This document shows positions 10,194 to 25,000 of a DNA stretch of 64,000 nt, piece after piece. Both the position numbers and the translations under genes were made by a program. Each line of letters opens with the position of its first letter. The stretch's first letter is position 1. The stretch lies in assembly GCA_964016885.1 (NCBI GenBank), contig OZ024744.1, positions 67,733,051-67,797,050 of the forward strand, read 5' to 3'. The DNA comes from Eledone cirrhosa (taxonomy: Eukaryota > Mollusca > Cephalopoda > Octopoda > Eledonidae). The notes beneath the pieces were generated by a model. That model was given only the letters and a program-made list of their open reading frames with translations, ran no database searches and was not told the DNA's origin.

Positions 10194-10492
10194 AGTGTGG
10201 AGGTGTGTGGCCTAGTGGCAAGGATGTTGAACTTACAATCATAATGTCATGGGTTCAATTCCTGGGTTGGGTTGCGTGTTGTGTTCTTAAGCAAAACACT
10301 TCATTCTATATTGCTCCAGTATATACTCAGCTGAAAATGAGTACCAGCAATAGCTGGGGGTTTAACCCTGTGATGGACAGATGTCCTGTTCAGTGGGGAG
10401 TCTTGTACTCTCAGTTGCTTCACACCATGAAACCAAGATAAGTACCAGCCTAACGAGCCTTAAATGGCTGAAGACAGACTTTAGACTTTAGA
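10194..10492 (+). mobile_element. tRNA-derived SINE, second family
   Basis: The tRNA-like head has an A-box-like 'tggcctagtggcaaggatg' at about 10,209 and a B-box-like 'gggttcaattcc' at about 10,250. The body has 'ttaagcaaaacacttcatt' and 'tgctccagtatatactcag'. The end, 'gaagacagactttagac', differs from the RTE-type tail of the 5822 SINE, so this family uses a different 3' end. A 104-codon frame across it is incidental. Confidence 0.8.
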
Positions 10493-10667
10493 ATGTTACA
10501 AGTGTGTTCTACATACTGTCACAATCATCATGGGGACAAAACAGACGTATATACAGGAATAGTGTAACAGTAAGATGGAAACCAACTTAACAACACAATC
10601 TGTGTAACTACACATGCTTGTAACCAACCCTGAATCAACCATTAAGCAAAAGAGACACTTTTTAAAT

Positions 10668-11356
10668 AATAATAATAATAATGAAAATTATTGTGTACAG
10701 TGCTCAGATGCACTACAACTCATCAAAGGTGCATGTATAGTACATAGAATAGTTGTTTCTACTTTTGGCACAAGGCCAGCAATTATCCCAGTGTATTACT
10801 GGTACTTTATTTTATCGACCCTGTAAGGATGAAAGGCAAAGTTAAACTCGGCAGAATTTGAACTCAGATCATAAAGGGAGGTAACTCTATGCTTCAAAGC
10901 ATGGCGTCCGACCCTCTACCGATACTGCCAATAATGTACAAATGTAAGGAAACTAAACACTGTATGAGTCATGATATACAGACAGACATACACACGCACA
11001 CACATGCATGTTTGTGTATCGAGGGAGTATATCAGGTGTAGTTTTGGCGAATTTCAGGAAGCATGGATGTTTTGAAGGATGCAGTGTCCTAACACCTAAA
11101 AACTGATGCAGGTAGTTTGTTTCATGCTTCAGCAACTCTGATCATGAAAAGATGTTTCTGAAAGTCATGGGTGCTGTCCTGTTTTCTGATTTTGTAAGAT
11201 TGTCCACGTATGTTAGACACATGGAATTCGAAAAGGTGCTCAGGGTTGTTGGCAAGATGGTTAATAATCTTGTGGGTGTTTACCAAGTCAGTTGCCAGAC
11301 ATCGGAGCTTTAATGTATCCATTCCTAAGGAAGCAAGGCATTCACAGTACGGTTTA
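10668..11356 (-). mobile_element. CR1/L2-group LINE fragment, interrupted by a nested SINE
   Basis: The minus strand carries the last ~100 codons of the LINE protein (frame 11,122-11,376: 'YCECLASLGMDTLKLRCLAT', then 'NTHKIINHLANNPEHLF' and 'FHVSNIRGQSYKIRKQ'), the untranslated region and the ATT-rich tail. A SINE at 10,752-10,928 splits the untranslated region. The LINE is 5' truncated near 11,356. It is closely related to the two copies inside the satellite. Confidence 0.85.
10752..10928 (-). mobile_element. tRNA-derived SINE (third family), nested in the LINE
   Basis: In the minus direction it has a B-box-like 'gagttcaaattctgcc' (about 10,853), 'cctttcatccttacagggtc' and the ending 'gccaaaagtagaaac'. 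The LINE sequence resumes directly after it with an AATA overlap, a possible short target duplication. Related copies lie at 63,508-63,690 and 63,712-63,920. This shows the order of events: LINE first, SINE second. Confidence 0.85.
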
Positions 11357-11453
11357 AACAACAAGAATTTCAGCACTTCTTAAACCAGAACTTACTTGTG
11401 TCCATATGATTATATGATGTATAAACCTATGATATATATATTTCACATTCATT

Positions 11454-11681
11454 TTAACCCTTTAGCATTTAAACCGGCCATATCCGGCCAGAATTCTCTC
11501 ACTTCTTTCTATTCAAACTGGCTTTAATTGGCCACTCATACAGATGTTAAGGTATAGTTCTCAAAATAAATAATATTAAAATCTTATAGATTCGATATTA
11601 TGTGAGATACTATGTGAAATAAAGCTTTTACTGTGAAAATATAATAGTATATATTGAGTAATGTAAATGCTAAAGGGTTAA
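11454..11681. mobile_element. TTAA-flanked MITE (piggyBac-like)
   Basis: A 228-bp unit that begins TTAA-CCCTTTAGCATTTA and ends TAAATGCTAAAGGG-TTAA. The 14-bp terminal inverted repeats are perfect and are flanked on both sides by TTAA, the target site of piggyBac transposases. It has no coding capacity. The TTAA target and short TIR fit a non-autonomous piggyBac-type element; the superfamily assignment is inference. Confidence 0.8.
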
Positions 11682-11777
11682 ACATTTTCTTTTACTAATA
11701 GGTAAGATTCCTCCATCACACAGAATTAGTTTATAACACAGTTGATTGTTTGCTTTTGTCAGTTATTAGCCTAGATT

Positions 11778-11964
11778 AAACATCATTTTTATGCGCTACA
11801 GTATCCAAGTTTTTATTTTTTTTTTTTATTTTTAATTTTTATAGTTATTTTACTTGTTATCATTAAAAGCCACTGTCCACTACTTCCATGGTCATAAAAT
11901 GAATGTATAGAATGAATAGAATGAAAGTGAGAACAATGAGGCGATACAATAAAAATTATCTGTA
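11778..11964 (+). repeat. Direct repeat X, copy 1 (outside the hAT-like end)
   Basis: About 187 bp containing 'ccactgtccactacttccatgg' (about 11,870) and a long T-run. It is repeated at 12,148-12,325 with about 85-90% similarity by eye. Similarity stops at the CAGTG that begins the hAT-like terminal sequence. Confidence 0.8.
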
Positions 11965-12147
11965 CAGTGTCGGATTTAGGAAAAATGAGGCTCTGTGCTA
12001 GTTAAGTTATGAGGCCCCCTATTTGGGCCCTGAAGGGGATAGGACCAGTAAAAAATTATTTTGGCAGGAAGATGCCCTGCTCCCCCTGACCAACAGGGCC
12101 CGGAGCATAAGCACATCTAAGCACAATGGTAAATTCAGCACTAGGTA
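11965..12147 (+). mobile_element. hAT-like terminal sequence, left of satellite
   Basis: Begins CAGTGTCGGATTTAGG, the style of hAT-superfamily termini, and continues through 'ctgtgctagttaag' and 'ttggcaggaagatg'. The same ~180 bp occurs in reverse complement at 53,942-54,125, on the other side of the 41-kb satellite, with roughly three quarters of positions matching and one indel. No transposase is present. An 8-bp target duplication is not evident: tatctgta on the left, cacctact on the right. Confidence 0.7.
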
Positions 12148-12325
12148 TAAACCTCATTTTTTGCCCACTACAAAATCCAAGTTTTTATTTTTTAGTTATT
12201 TTGCTTGTTATCATTAAAAGTCACTGTCCACTACTTCCATGGTAATAAAGTGAATGTATACATTGGATAGAATGAAAATGAGAACAATGAGGATATAAAA
12301 TGAAAATGATCTGTACATTATTGAT
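12148..12325 (+). repeat. Direct repeat X, copy 2 (inside the hAT-like end)
   Basis: Second copy of 11,778-11,964, with a shorter T-run. X thus flanks the hAT-like terminus on both sides, suggesting a local ~370-bp tandem duplication that includes the terminus. Confidence 0.8.
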
Positions 12326-12588
12326 CTGAATATGTAAATTTCGAAATTCTTTATTAGTAAAAATAAGAGGAAATATCACAACATGCATGGCACATCAAAT
12401 AATCTCTTTACCATGTATCTCTGACAATTTTTATATAAATATTTCCAAGGAGATATATCTGGTGAGATTTCCTTTTTGTTGCCATGTCTTAACAATTTAA
12501 AATGGAAGATTAGATTAGTGGCTAGCTTTCATTCAGTCACAGATGAAGTTCTTAAATCTTATCATTAATTCCATTCTGATTCTTCCTA
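12326..12588. other. AT-rich sequence between repeat X and the satellite
   Basis: No gene, RNA or repeat recognised. The satellite begins abruptly at about 12,589. Confidence 0.5.
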
Positions 12589-15500
12589 AAGACACCTCAC
12601 TAGAGTATATACAACACCACAACTACCAACATAGACACTACAGTACATACAACACCACAAATAACAACATAGTCACTACAGTACTTACAACAACACAACT
12701 ACCAACATATACACTACCAACATGGGCACTACAGTACATACAACACCAAAACTACCAACATAGACACTACAGTACATACAACAACACAACCACCAACATA
12801 GACACTACAGTACATACAACACCAGAACTACCAACATAGACACTACAGTACATACAACAACACCACAACTACCAACATAGACACTACAGTACTTACAACA
12901 ACACAACTACCAACATATACACTACCAACATAAGCACTACAGTACATACAACACCACAACTAACAACATAGACACTACAGTACATACACCACAACTACCA
13001 ACATGGGCACTACAGTACATACAACACCACAACTACCAACATAGACACTACAGTACATACAACAACACAACCACCAACATAGACACTACAGTACATACAA
13101 CACCACAACTACCAATATAGACACGACAATACATACAACACCACAACTACCAACATAGACACTACAGTACATACAACACCACAACTACCAACATAGACAC
13201 TACATTTCATACAACACCACAACTATCAACATAGACACTACAGTATATACAACACCACAACTACCACCATAGACACTACAGCACATACACCGCTACAACT
13301 ACCAACATAGACACTACAGTACATACAACAACACCACAACTACCAACATAGACACTACAGTACATACAACAACACCACAACTACCAACATAGACACTACA
13401 GTACATACACCACAACCACCAACATAGAGACTACAGTACATACAACACCACAACCACCAACATAGACACTACAGTACATACAACACCACAACTACCAACA
13501 TAGACTACAGTACATACAACACCACAAATACCACCATAGACACTACAGTACATACAACACAACAACTACCAGCATAGACTACAGTACATACAACACAACA
13601 ACTAACAACATAGACACTACAGTATGTACAACACCACAACTACCAACATAGACACTACAGTACATCCAACACCACAATTACCAACATAGACACTACAGTA
13701 CATACAACACCACAACTACCAACATAGACACTGCAGTACATACAACACCACAACTACCAACATAGACACTACAGTACATACAACACCACAACTACCAACA
13801 TAGACACTACAGCACATACAACACCACAACTACCAACATAGACACTACAGTACATACAACACCACAATTACCAACATAGACACTACAGTACATACAACAC
13901 CACAACTAGCAACATAGGCACTACAGTACATAGAACACTACAACTACCAACATAGACACTACAGTACATACAACACCACAACTACCAACATATACACTAC
14001 AGTACAACACCACAATTACCAACATAGACACTACACTACAGTACAACACCACAATTAACAACATAGACATTACAGTACATACAAAAACCACAATTAACAA
14101 CATAGACACTACAGTACATACAACACCACAACTAGCAACATAGTGACTACAGTACATACAACACCACAACTACCAACATAGAGACTACAGTACATACAAC
14201 CCCCACTACCAACATAGATACTACAGTACATACAACACCACAACTGCCAACATAGGCACTACGGTACATACAACACCACAACTACCAACATAGACACTAC
14301 AGTACTTACAACACCACAACTACCAATATAGACACTACAGTACATACAACAACACAACTACCATTTTAGGCACTACAGTACATACAACACCACAACTACC
14401 AACGTAGACACTACAGTACATACAACACCACAACTATCAACATAGACACTACAGTACATACAACACCACAACTACCAACCTAGACACTACAGTACATACA
14501 ACACCACAACCACCAACATAGACACTACAGTACATACAACATCACAACTACCACCATAGACACTATAGTACATACAACACTACAACTACCAACATAGACA
14601 CTACAGTACCTACAACAGCAGAACTACCACCATAGACACTACAGTACATACACCACAACTACCAACATAGCCACTACAGTATATATAACACCACAACTAC
14701 CAATATAAATACTACAGTACATACAACACCACAACTACCAACATAGACACTACAGTACATACAACACCACAACTAGCAACATAGACACTACAGTACATAC
14801 AACACCACAATTACCAACATATACACTACAGTACAACACAACAACTACCAACATAGATGTTACAGTACATACAACACCACAACTACCACCATAGACACTA
14901 CAGTACATACAACACCACAAATACCACCATAGACACTACAGTACATACAACACCACAACTACCACCATAGACACTACAGTACATACAACACCACAAATAC
15001 CACCATAGACACTACAGTACATACAACAACACAACTACCAACATAGACACTACAGTACATACAACCCCCAACTAACAACATAGACACTACAGTACATACA
15101 ACACCACAACTCCCAACATAGACACTACAGTTAATACAACACCACAACTATCAACATAAGCACTACAGTACATACAACACCACAACTACCAACATAGACA
15201 CTACAGTACATACAAAACCACAACTACCAACATAGACACTACAGTACATACAAAACCACAACTACCAACATAGTGACTAGAGTACATACAACACCACAAC
15301 TACCAACATAGACACTACAGTACATACAACACCACAACTACCAACATAGACACTACAGTACATACAACACCACAACTGCCAACATAGACACTACAGTACA
15401 TACAAAACCACAACTACCAACATAGTGACTAGAGTACATACAACACCACAACTACCAACATAGACACTACAGTACATACAAAACCACAACTACCAACATA

Positions 15501-15960
15501 GTGACTAGAGTACATACAACACCACAACTACCAACATAGACACTACAGTACATACAACACCACAACTACCAACATAGACACTACAGTACATACAAAACCA
15601 CAACTGCCAACATAGACACTACAGTACATACAACACCACAACTACCACCATAGACACTACAGTACATACAACACCACAAATACCACCATAGACACTACAG
15701 TACATACAACACCATAACTACCACCATAGACACTACAGTACATACAACACCACAAATACCACCATAGACACTACAGTACATACAACAACACAACTAACAA
15801 CATAGACACTACAGTACATACAACCCCCAACTAACAACATAGACACTACAGTACATACAACACCACAACTCCCAACATAGACACTACAGTTAATACAACA
15901 CCACAACTATCAACATAAGCACTACAGTACATACAACACCACAACTACCAACATAGACAC

Positions 15961-18900
15961 TACAGTACATACAAAACCACAACTACCAACATAGTGACTA
16001 GAGTACATACAACACCACAACTACCAACATAGACACTACAGTACATACAACACCACAACTGCCAACATAGGCACTACAGTACATACAACACCACAACTAC
16101 CAACATAGACTCTGCAGTACATACAACACCACAACTACCAACATAGACACTACAGTACATACAACACCACAACTAGCAACATAGACACTACAGTACATAC
16201 AACACCACAACTACCAACATAGACACTACAGTACATACAAAACCACAACTACCACCATAGAAACTCAGTATATGCAACACCACAACTACCAACATAGACA
16301 CTACAGTACATACAGCACCACAACTACCAACATAGGCACTACAGTACATACAACAGCACAACTACCAACATAGACACTACAGTACAATAAACAGCAACAC
16401 AACTACCAACATAGACACTACAGTACATGCAACACCACAACTACCAACATAGACACTACAGTACATACAACCGCCACTACCAACATAGACACTACAGTAC
16501 ATACAAAAACACAACTACCAACATATACACTACCAACATGGACACTACAATACATACAACACCACAACCACCAACATAGACACTACAGTACATACAACAC
16601 AACAACTACCAACATAGGCACTACAGTACATACAACACCCAACTACCAACATAGACACTACAGTACATAAAACTCCACAACTACCAACATAGACACTATA
16701 GTACTTACAACACCACAACTACCAACATAGATACTACACTACATACAACACAACAACTACCAACATAGGCACTACAGTACATAGAACACCCAACTACCAA
16801 CATAGACACTACAGTACATACAACACCACAACAACCGAAATAGACACTATAGTACTTACATCACCACAACTACCAACATAGATACTACACTACATACAAC
16901 ACAACAACTACCAACATAGGCACTACAGTACATACAATACCCAACTACCAACATAGACACTACAATACATACAACACCACAACCACCAACATAGACACTA
17001 CAGTACATACAACACCACAACCACCAACATAGACACTACAGTACATACAACACCACAACTACCAACATAGCCTACAGTACATACAACACCACAAATACCA
17101 CCATAGACACTACAGTACATACAACACAACAACTACCAGCATAGATTACAGTACATACAACACAACAACTGCCAACATAGACACTACAGTACGTACAACC
17201 CCCAACTACCAACATAGACACTACAATACATACAGCACCACAACTACCAACATAGACACTACAGTACATACAACACCACAATTACCAACATAGACACTAC
17301 AGTACATACAACACCACAACTACCAACATAGACACTACAGTACATACAACACCACAACTACCAACATAGACACTACAGCACATACAACACCACAACTACC
17401 AACATAGACACTACAGTACTTACAAAAACCACAATTAACAACATAGACACTACAGTACATACAACATCACAACTACCAACATAGGCACTACAGTACATAC
17501 AACAGCAGAACTACCACCATAGACACTACAGTACATACACCACAACTACCAACATAGCCACTACAGTATATATAACACCACAACTACCAATATAAATACT
17601 ACAGTACATACAACACCACAACTACCAACATAGACACTACAGTACATACAACACCACAACTAGCAACATAGACACTACAGTACATACAACACCACAACTA
17701 CCAACATATACACTACAGTACAACACAACAACTACCAACATAGATGTTACAGTACATACAACACCACAACTACCACCATAGACACTACAGTACATACAAC
17801 ACCACAAATACCACCATAGACACTACAGTACATACAACACCACAACTACCACCATAGACACTACAGTACATACAACACCACAATTACAACCATAGACACT
17901 ACAGTACATACAACAACACAACTACCAACATAGACACTACAGTACATACAACCCCCAACTAACAACATAGACACTACAGTTAATACTACACCACAACTAT
18001 CAACATAAGCACTACAGTACAAACAACACCACAACTACCAACATAGACACTACAATACATACAAAACCACAACTACCAACATAGTGACTAGAGTACATAC
18101 AACACCACAACTACCAACATAGACACTACAGTACATACAACAACACAACTACCAATATAGGCACTACAGTACATACACCACTACAACTAGCAACATAGAC
18201 ACAACAGTACATACAACACCACAACTACCAACATAGACACTACATTACATACAATGCCACAACTAGCAACATAGACACTACAGTACATACAACACCACAA
18301 CTACCAACATAGACACTACAGTACATGCAACACCACAACTACCAACATAGATGTTACAGTACATACACGCCACAACTAGCAACATAGACACTACAGTACA
18401 TACAACAACACAACTACCAACATAGACACTACAGTACATACAACACCACAGACACTACAGTACATACAACACCACAATTACAAACATAGACACTACAGTA
18501 CATACAACACCACAACTACCAACATAGACACTACAGTACATACAACACCACAACTACCAACATAGACACTACAGTTCATACACCACAACTACCAACATAG
18601 ACACTACAGTACATACAACAACACAACTACCACCATAGACACTACAGTACATACAACACCACAACTACCAACATAGACACTACAGTACATACAACACCAC
18701 AACTACCAACATAGACACTACAGTTCATACACCACAATTACCAACATAGACACTACAGTACATACAACACCACAACTAACAACATAGACACTACAGTACA
18801 TACAACACCACAACTACCAACATAGAGACTAGAGTACATACAACCACCACTACCAACATAGATACTACAGTACATACAACACCACAACTACCAACATAGG

Positions 18901-19017
18901 CACTACAGTACATACAACACCACAACTACCAATATAGACACGACAATACATACAACACCACAACTACCAACATAGACACTACAGTACATACAACACCACA
19001 ACTACCAACATAGACAC
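15961..19017. repeat. 3,057-bp higher-order unit, copy A
   Basis: About 80 monomers containing a distinctive variant order: 'agtgactagagtac', 'agactctgcagtac', 'acaataaacagcaac', 'acaaccgaaatagac', and others. The same order reappears exactly 3,057 bp downstream. For example 'tctgc' lies at 16,111 and 19,168, and 'acaactagcaac...acaacagtac' at 18,182 and 21,239. Confidence 0.92.
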
Positions 19018-22000
19018 TACAGTACATACAAAACCACAACTACCAACATAGTGACTAGAGTACATACAACACCACAACTACCAACATAGACACTACAGTA
19101 CATACAACACCACAACTGCCAACATAGGCACTACAGTACATACAACACCACAACTACCAACATAGACTCTGCAGTACATACAACACCACAACTACCAACA
19201 TAGACACTACAGTACATACAACACCACAACTAGCAACATAGACACTACAGTACATACAACACCACAACTACCAACATAGACACTACAGTACATACAAAAC
19301 CACAACTACCACCATAGAAACTCAGTATATACAACACCACAACTACCAACATAGACACTACAGTACATACAGCACCACAACTACCAACATAGGCACTACA
19401 GTACATACAACAGCACAACTACCAACATAGACACTACAGTACAATAAACAGCAACACAACTACCAACATAGACACTACAGTACATGCAACACCACAACTA
19501 CCAACATAGACACTACAGTACATACAACCGCCACTACCAACATAGACACTACAGTACATACAAAAACACAACTACCAACATATACACTACCAACATGGAC
19601 ACTACAATACATACAACACCACAACCACCAACATAGACACTACAGTACATACAACACAACAACTACCAACATAGGCACTACAGTACATACAACACCCAAC
19701 TACCAACATAGACACTACAGTACATAAAACTCCACAACTACCAACATAGACACTATAGTACTTACAACACCACAACTACCAACATAGATACTACACTACA
19801 TACAACACAACAACTACCAACATAGGCACTACAGTACATAGAACACCCAACTACCAACATAGACACTACAGTACATACAACACCACAACAACCGAAATAG
19901 ACACTATAGTACTTACATCACCACAACTACCAACATAGATACTACACTACATACAACACAACAACTACCAACATAGGCACTACAGTACATACAATACCCA
20001 ACTACCAACATAGACACTACAATACATACAACACCACAACCACCAACATAGACACTACAGTACATACAACACCACAACCACCAACATAGACACTACAGTA
20101 CATACAACACCACAACTACCAACATAGCCTACAGTACATACAACACCACAAATACCACCATAGACACTACAGTACATACAACACAACAACTACCAGCATA
20201 GATTACAGTACATACAACACAACAACTGCCAACATAGACACTACAGTACGTACAACCCCCAACTACCAACATAGACACTACAGTACATACAGCACCACAA
20301 CTACCAACATAGACACTACAGTACATACAACACCACAATTACCAACATAGACACTACAGTACATACAACACCACAACTACCAACATAGACACTACAGTAC
20401 ATACAACACCACAACTACCAACATAGACACTACAGCACATACAACACCACAACTACCAACATAGACACTACAGTACTTACAAAAACCACAATTAACAACA
20501 TAGACACTACAGTACATGCAACATCACAACTACCAACATAGGCACTACAGTACATACAACAGCAGAACTACCACCATAGACACTACAGTACATACACCAC
20601 AACTACCAACATAGCCACTACAGTATATATAACACCACAACTACCAATATAAATACTACAGTACATACAACACCACAACTACCAACATAGACACTACAGT
20701 ACATACAACACCACAACTAGCAACATAGACACTACAGTACATACAACACCACAACTACCAACATATACACTACAGTACAACACAACAACTACCAACATAG
20801 ATGTTACAGTACATACAACACCACAACTACCACCATAGACACTACAGTACATACAACACCACAAATACCACCATAGACACTACAGTACATACAACACCAC
20901 AACTACCACCATAGACACTACAGTACATACAACACCACAATTACAACCATAGACACTACAGTACATACAACAACACAACTACCAACATAGACACTACAGT
21001 ACATACAACCCCCAACTAACAACATAGACACTACAGTTAATACTACACCACAACTATCAACATAAGCACTACAGTACAAACAACACCACAACTACCAACA
21101 TAGACACTACAATACATACAAAACCACAACTACCAACATAGTGACTAGAGTACATACAACACCACAACTACCAACATAGACACTACAGTACATACAACAA
21201 CACAACTACCAATATAGGCACTACAGTACATACACCACTACAACTAGCAACATAGACACAACAGTACATACAACACCACAACTACCAACATAGACACTAC
21301 ATTACATACAATGCCACAACTAGCAACATAGACACTACAGTACATACAACACCACAACTACCAACATAGACACTACAGTACATGCAACACCACAACTACC
21401 AACATAGATGTTACAGTACATACACGCCACAACTAGCAACATAGACACTACAGTACATACAACAACACAACTACCAACATAGACACTACAGTACATACAA
21501 CACCACAGACACTACAGTACATACAACACCACAATTACAAACATAGACACTACAGTACATACAACACCACAACTACCAACATAGACACTACAGTACATAC
21601 AACACCACAACTACCAACATAGACACTACAGTTCATACACCACAACTACCAACATAGACACTACAGTACATACAACAACACAACTACCACCATAGACACT
21701 ACAGTACATACAACACCACAACTACCAACATAGACACTACAGTACATACAACACCACAACTACCAACATAGACACTACAGTTCATACACCACAATTACCA
21801 ACATAGACACTACAGTACATACAACACCACAACTAACAACATAGACACTACAGTACATACAACACCACAACTACCAACATAGAGACTAGAGTACATACAA
21901 CCACCACTACCAACATAGATACTACAGTACATACAACACCACAACTACCAACATAGGCACTACAGTACATACAACACCACAACTACCAATATAGACACGA

Positions 22001-22074
22001 CAATACATACAACACCACAACTACCAACATAGACACTACAGTACATACAACACCACAACTACCAACATAGACAC
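19018..22074. repeat. 3,057-bp higher-order unit, copy B
   Basis: Near-identical tandem copy of 15,961-19,017. I found only a few single-base differences, such as 'actacaatacatacagc' at about 17,220 against 'actacagtacatacagc' at about 20,277. The low divergence means a recent duplication or an assembly duplication. Confidence 0.92.
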
Positions 22075-25000
22075 TACAGTACATACAACACCACAACTAC
22101 CACCGTAGACACTACAGTACATACAACACAACAACTACCAACATAGACACTACAGTACATACAACACCACAACTACCACCATAGACACTACAGTACATAC
22201 AACACCACAACCACCAACATAGACACTACAGTACATACAACACTTCAACTACCAACATAGACACTACAGTACATACAACACCACAACTACCAACATAGAC
22301 ACTACAGTACATACAACACCACAACTACCACCATAGACACTACAGTACATACAACACCACAACTGTCACCATAGACACTACAGTACATACACCACAACTA
22401 ACAATATAGACACAACAGTACATACAACACCACAACTACCACCATAGGCACTATAGTACATACAACCCCCAACTAACAGGATAGACACTACAGTACATAC
22501 AACACCACAACTACCAACATAGACACTACAGTACATACAACACCACAACTACCAGCATAGACACTACAGAATATACAACACCACAATTATCAACATAGGA
22601 ACTACAGTACATACAACACCACAACTACCAACATAGACACTACAGTACAACACAACAACTACCAACATAGATGTTACAGTACATACAACGCCACAACTAG
22701 CAACATAGACACTACAGTACATACAACAACACAACTACCATCATAGACACTACAGTACATACAACACCACAACTACCATAATAGACACTACAGTACATAC
22801 AACACTACAACTATCAACATAGGCACTACAGTACATACAACACCACAACTACCAACATAGACACTACAGTACATACAACACCACAACTACCACCATAGGC
22901 ACTACAGTACATGCAACCCCCAACTAACAAGATAGACACTACAGTACATACAACACCACAACTACCAACATAGACACTACAGTACATACAACACCACAAC
23001 TACCAGCATAGACGCTACAGTACATACAACATCACAACTACCAACATAGACACTACAGTACATACAACACCACAACTACCAACATAGACACTGCAGTACA
23101 TACAACACCACAACTACCAACATAGACACTACAGTACATACAACACCACAACTAACAACATAGTCATTACAGTACTTACAACAACACAACTACCAACATA
23201 TACACTACCAACATGGGCACTACAGTACATACAACAACACAACTACCAACATAGACACTACAGTACATACAACAACACAACCACCATCATAGACACTACA
23301 GTACATACAACACCACAACTACCAACATAGACACTACAGTACATACAACACCACAACTACCAACATAGACACTACAGTACATACAACACCACAACTACCA
23401 ACATAGACACTACAGTACATACAACACCACAACTACCAACATAGACACTACAGTACATACAACACCACAACTACCAACATAGACACTACAGTACATACAA
23501 CACCACAACTACCAACATAGACACTACAGTACATACAACACCACAACTACCACCATAGACACTACAGTACATACAACACCACAACCACCAACATAGACAC
23601 TACAGTACTTACAACACCACAACTAACAACATAGACACTACAGTACATACAACACCACAACTACCAACATAGACACTACAGTACATACAACACCACAACT
23701 ACCAACATAGACACTACAGTACATACAACACCACAACCACCATCATAGACACTACAGTACATACAACACCACAACCACCAACATAGACACTACAGTACAT
23801 ACAACACCACAACAACCAACATAGACACTACAGTACATACAACACCACAACTACCAACATAGACACTACAGTACATACAACACCACAACTACCATCATAG
23901 ACACTACAGTACATACAACACTACAACTATCAACATAGGCACTACAGTACATACAACACCACAACTACCAACATAGACACTACAGTACATACAACACCAC
24001 AACTACCACCATAGGCACTACAGTACATGCAACCCCCAACTAACAAGATAGACACTACAGTACATACAACACCACAACTACCAACATAGACACTACAGTA
24101 CATACAACACCACAACTACCAGCATAGACGCTACAGTACATACAACATCACAACTACCAACATAGACACTACAGTACATACAACACCACAACTAACAACA
24201 TAGTCATTACAGTACTTACAACAACACAACTACCAACATATACACTACCAACATGGGCACTACAGTACATACAACACCACAACTACCAACATAGACACTA
24301 CAGTACATACAACAACACAACCACCATCATAGACACTACAGTACATACAACACCACAACTACCAACATAGACACTACAGTACGTACAACACCACAACTAC
24401 CAACATAGACACTACAGTACATACAACACCACAACTACCAACATAGACACTACAGTACATACAACACCACAACTACCAACATAGACACTACAGTACATAC
24501 AACACCACAACTACCAACATAGACACTACAGTACATACAACAGCACAACTACCAACATAGACACTACAGTACATACAACACCACAACTACCACCATAGAC
24601 ACTACAGTACATACAACACCACAACCACCAACATAGACACTACAGTACTTACAACACCACAACTAACAACATAGACACTACAGTACATACAACACCACAA
24701 CTACCAACATAGACACTACAGTAAATACAACACCACAACTACCAACATAGACACTACAGTACATACAACACCACAACCACCATCATAGACACTACAGTAC
24801 ATACAACACCACAACCACCAACATAGACACTACAGTACATACAACACCACAACTACCAACATAGACACTACAGTACATACAACACCACAACTACCAACAT
24901 AGACACTACAGTACATACAACACCACAACTACCAACATAGACACAACAGTACATAAAACACCACAACTACCAACATAGACACTACAGTACATACAACACC

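Noticed and set aside
10127..10441. 104-codon frame as a small gene
   Set aside because: Almost entirely within a tRNA-derived SINE, with no domain.
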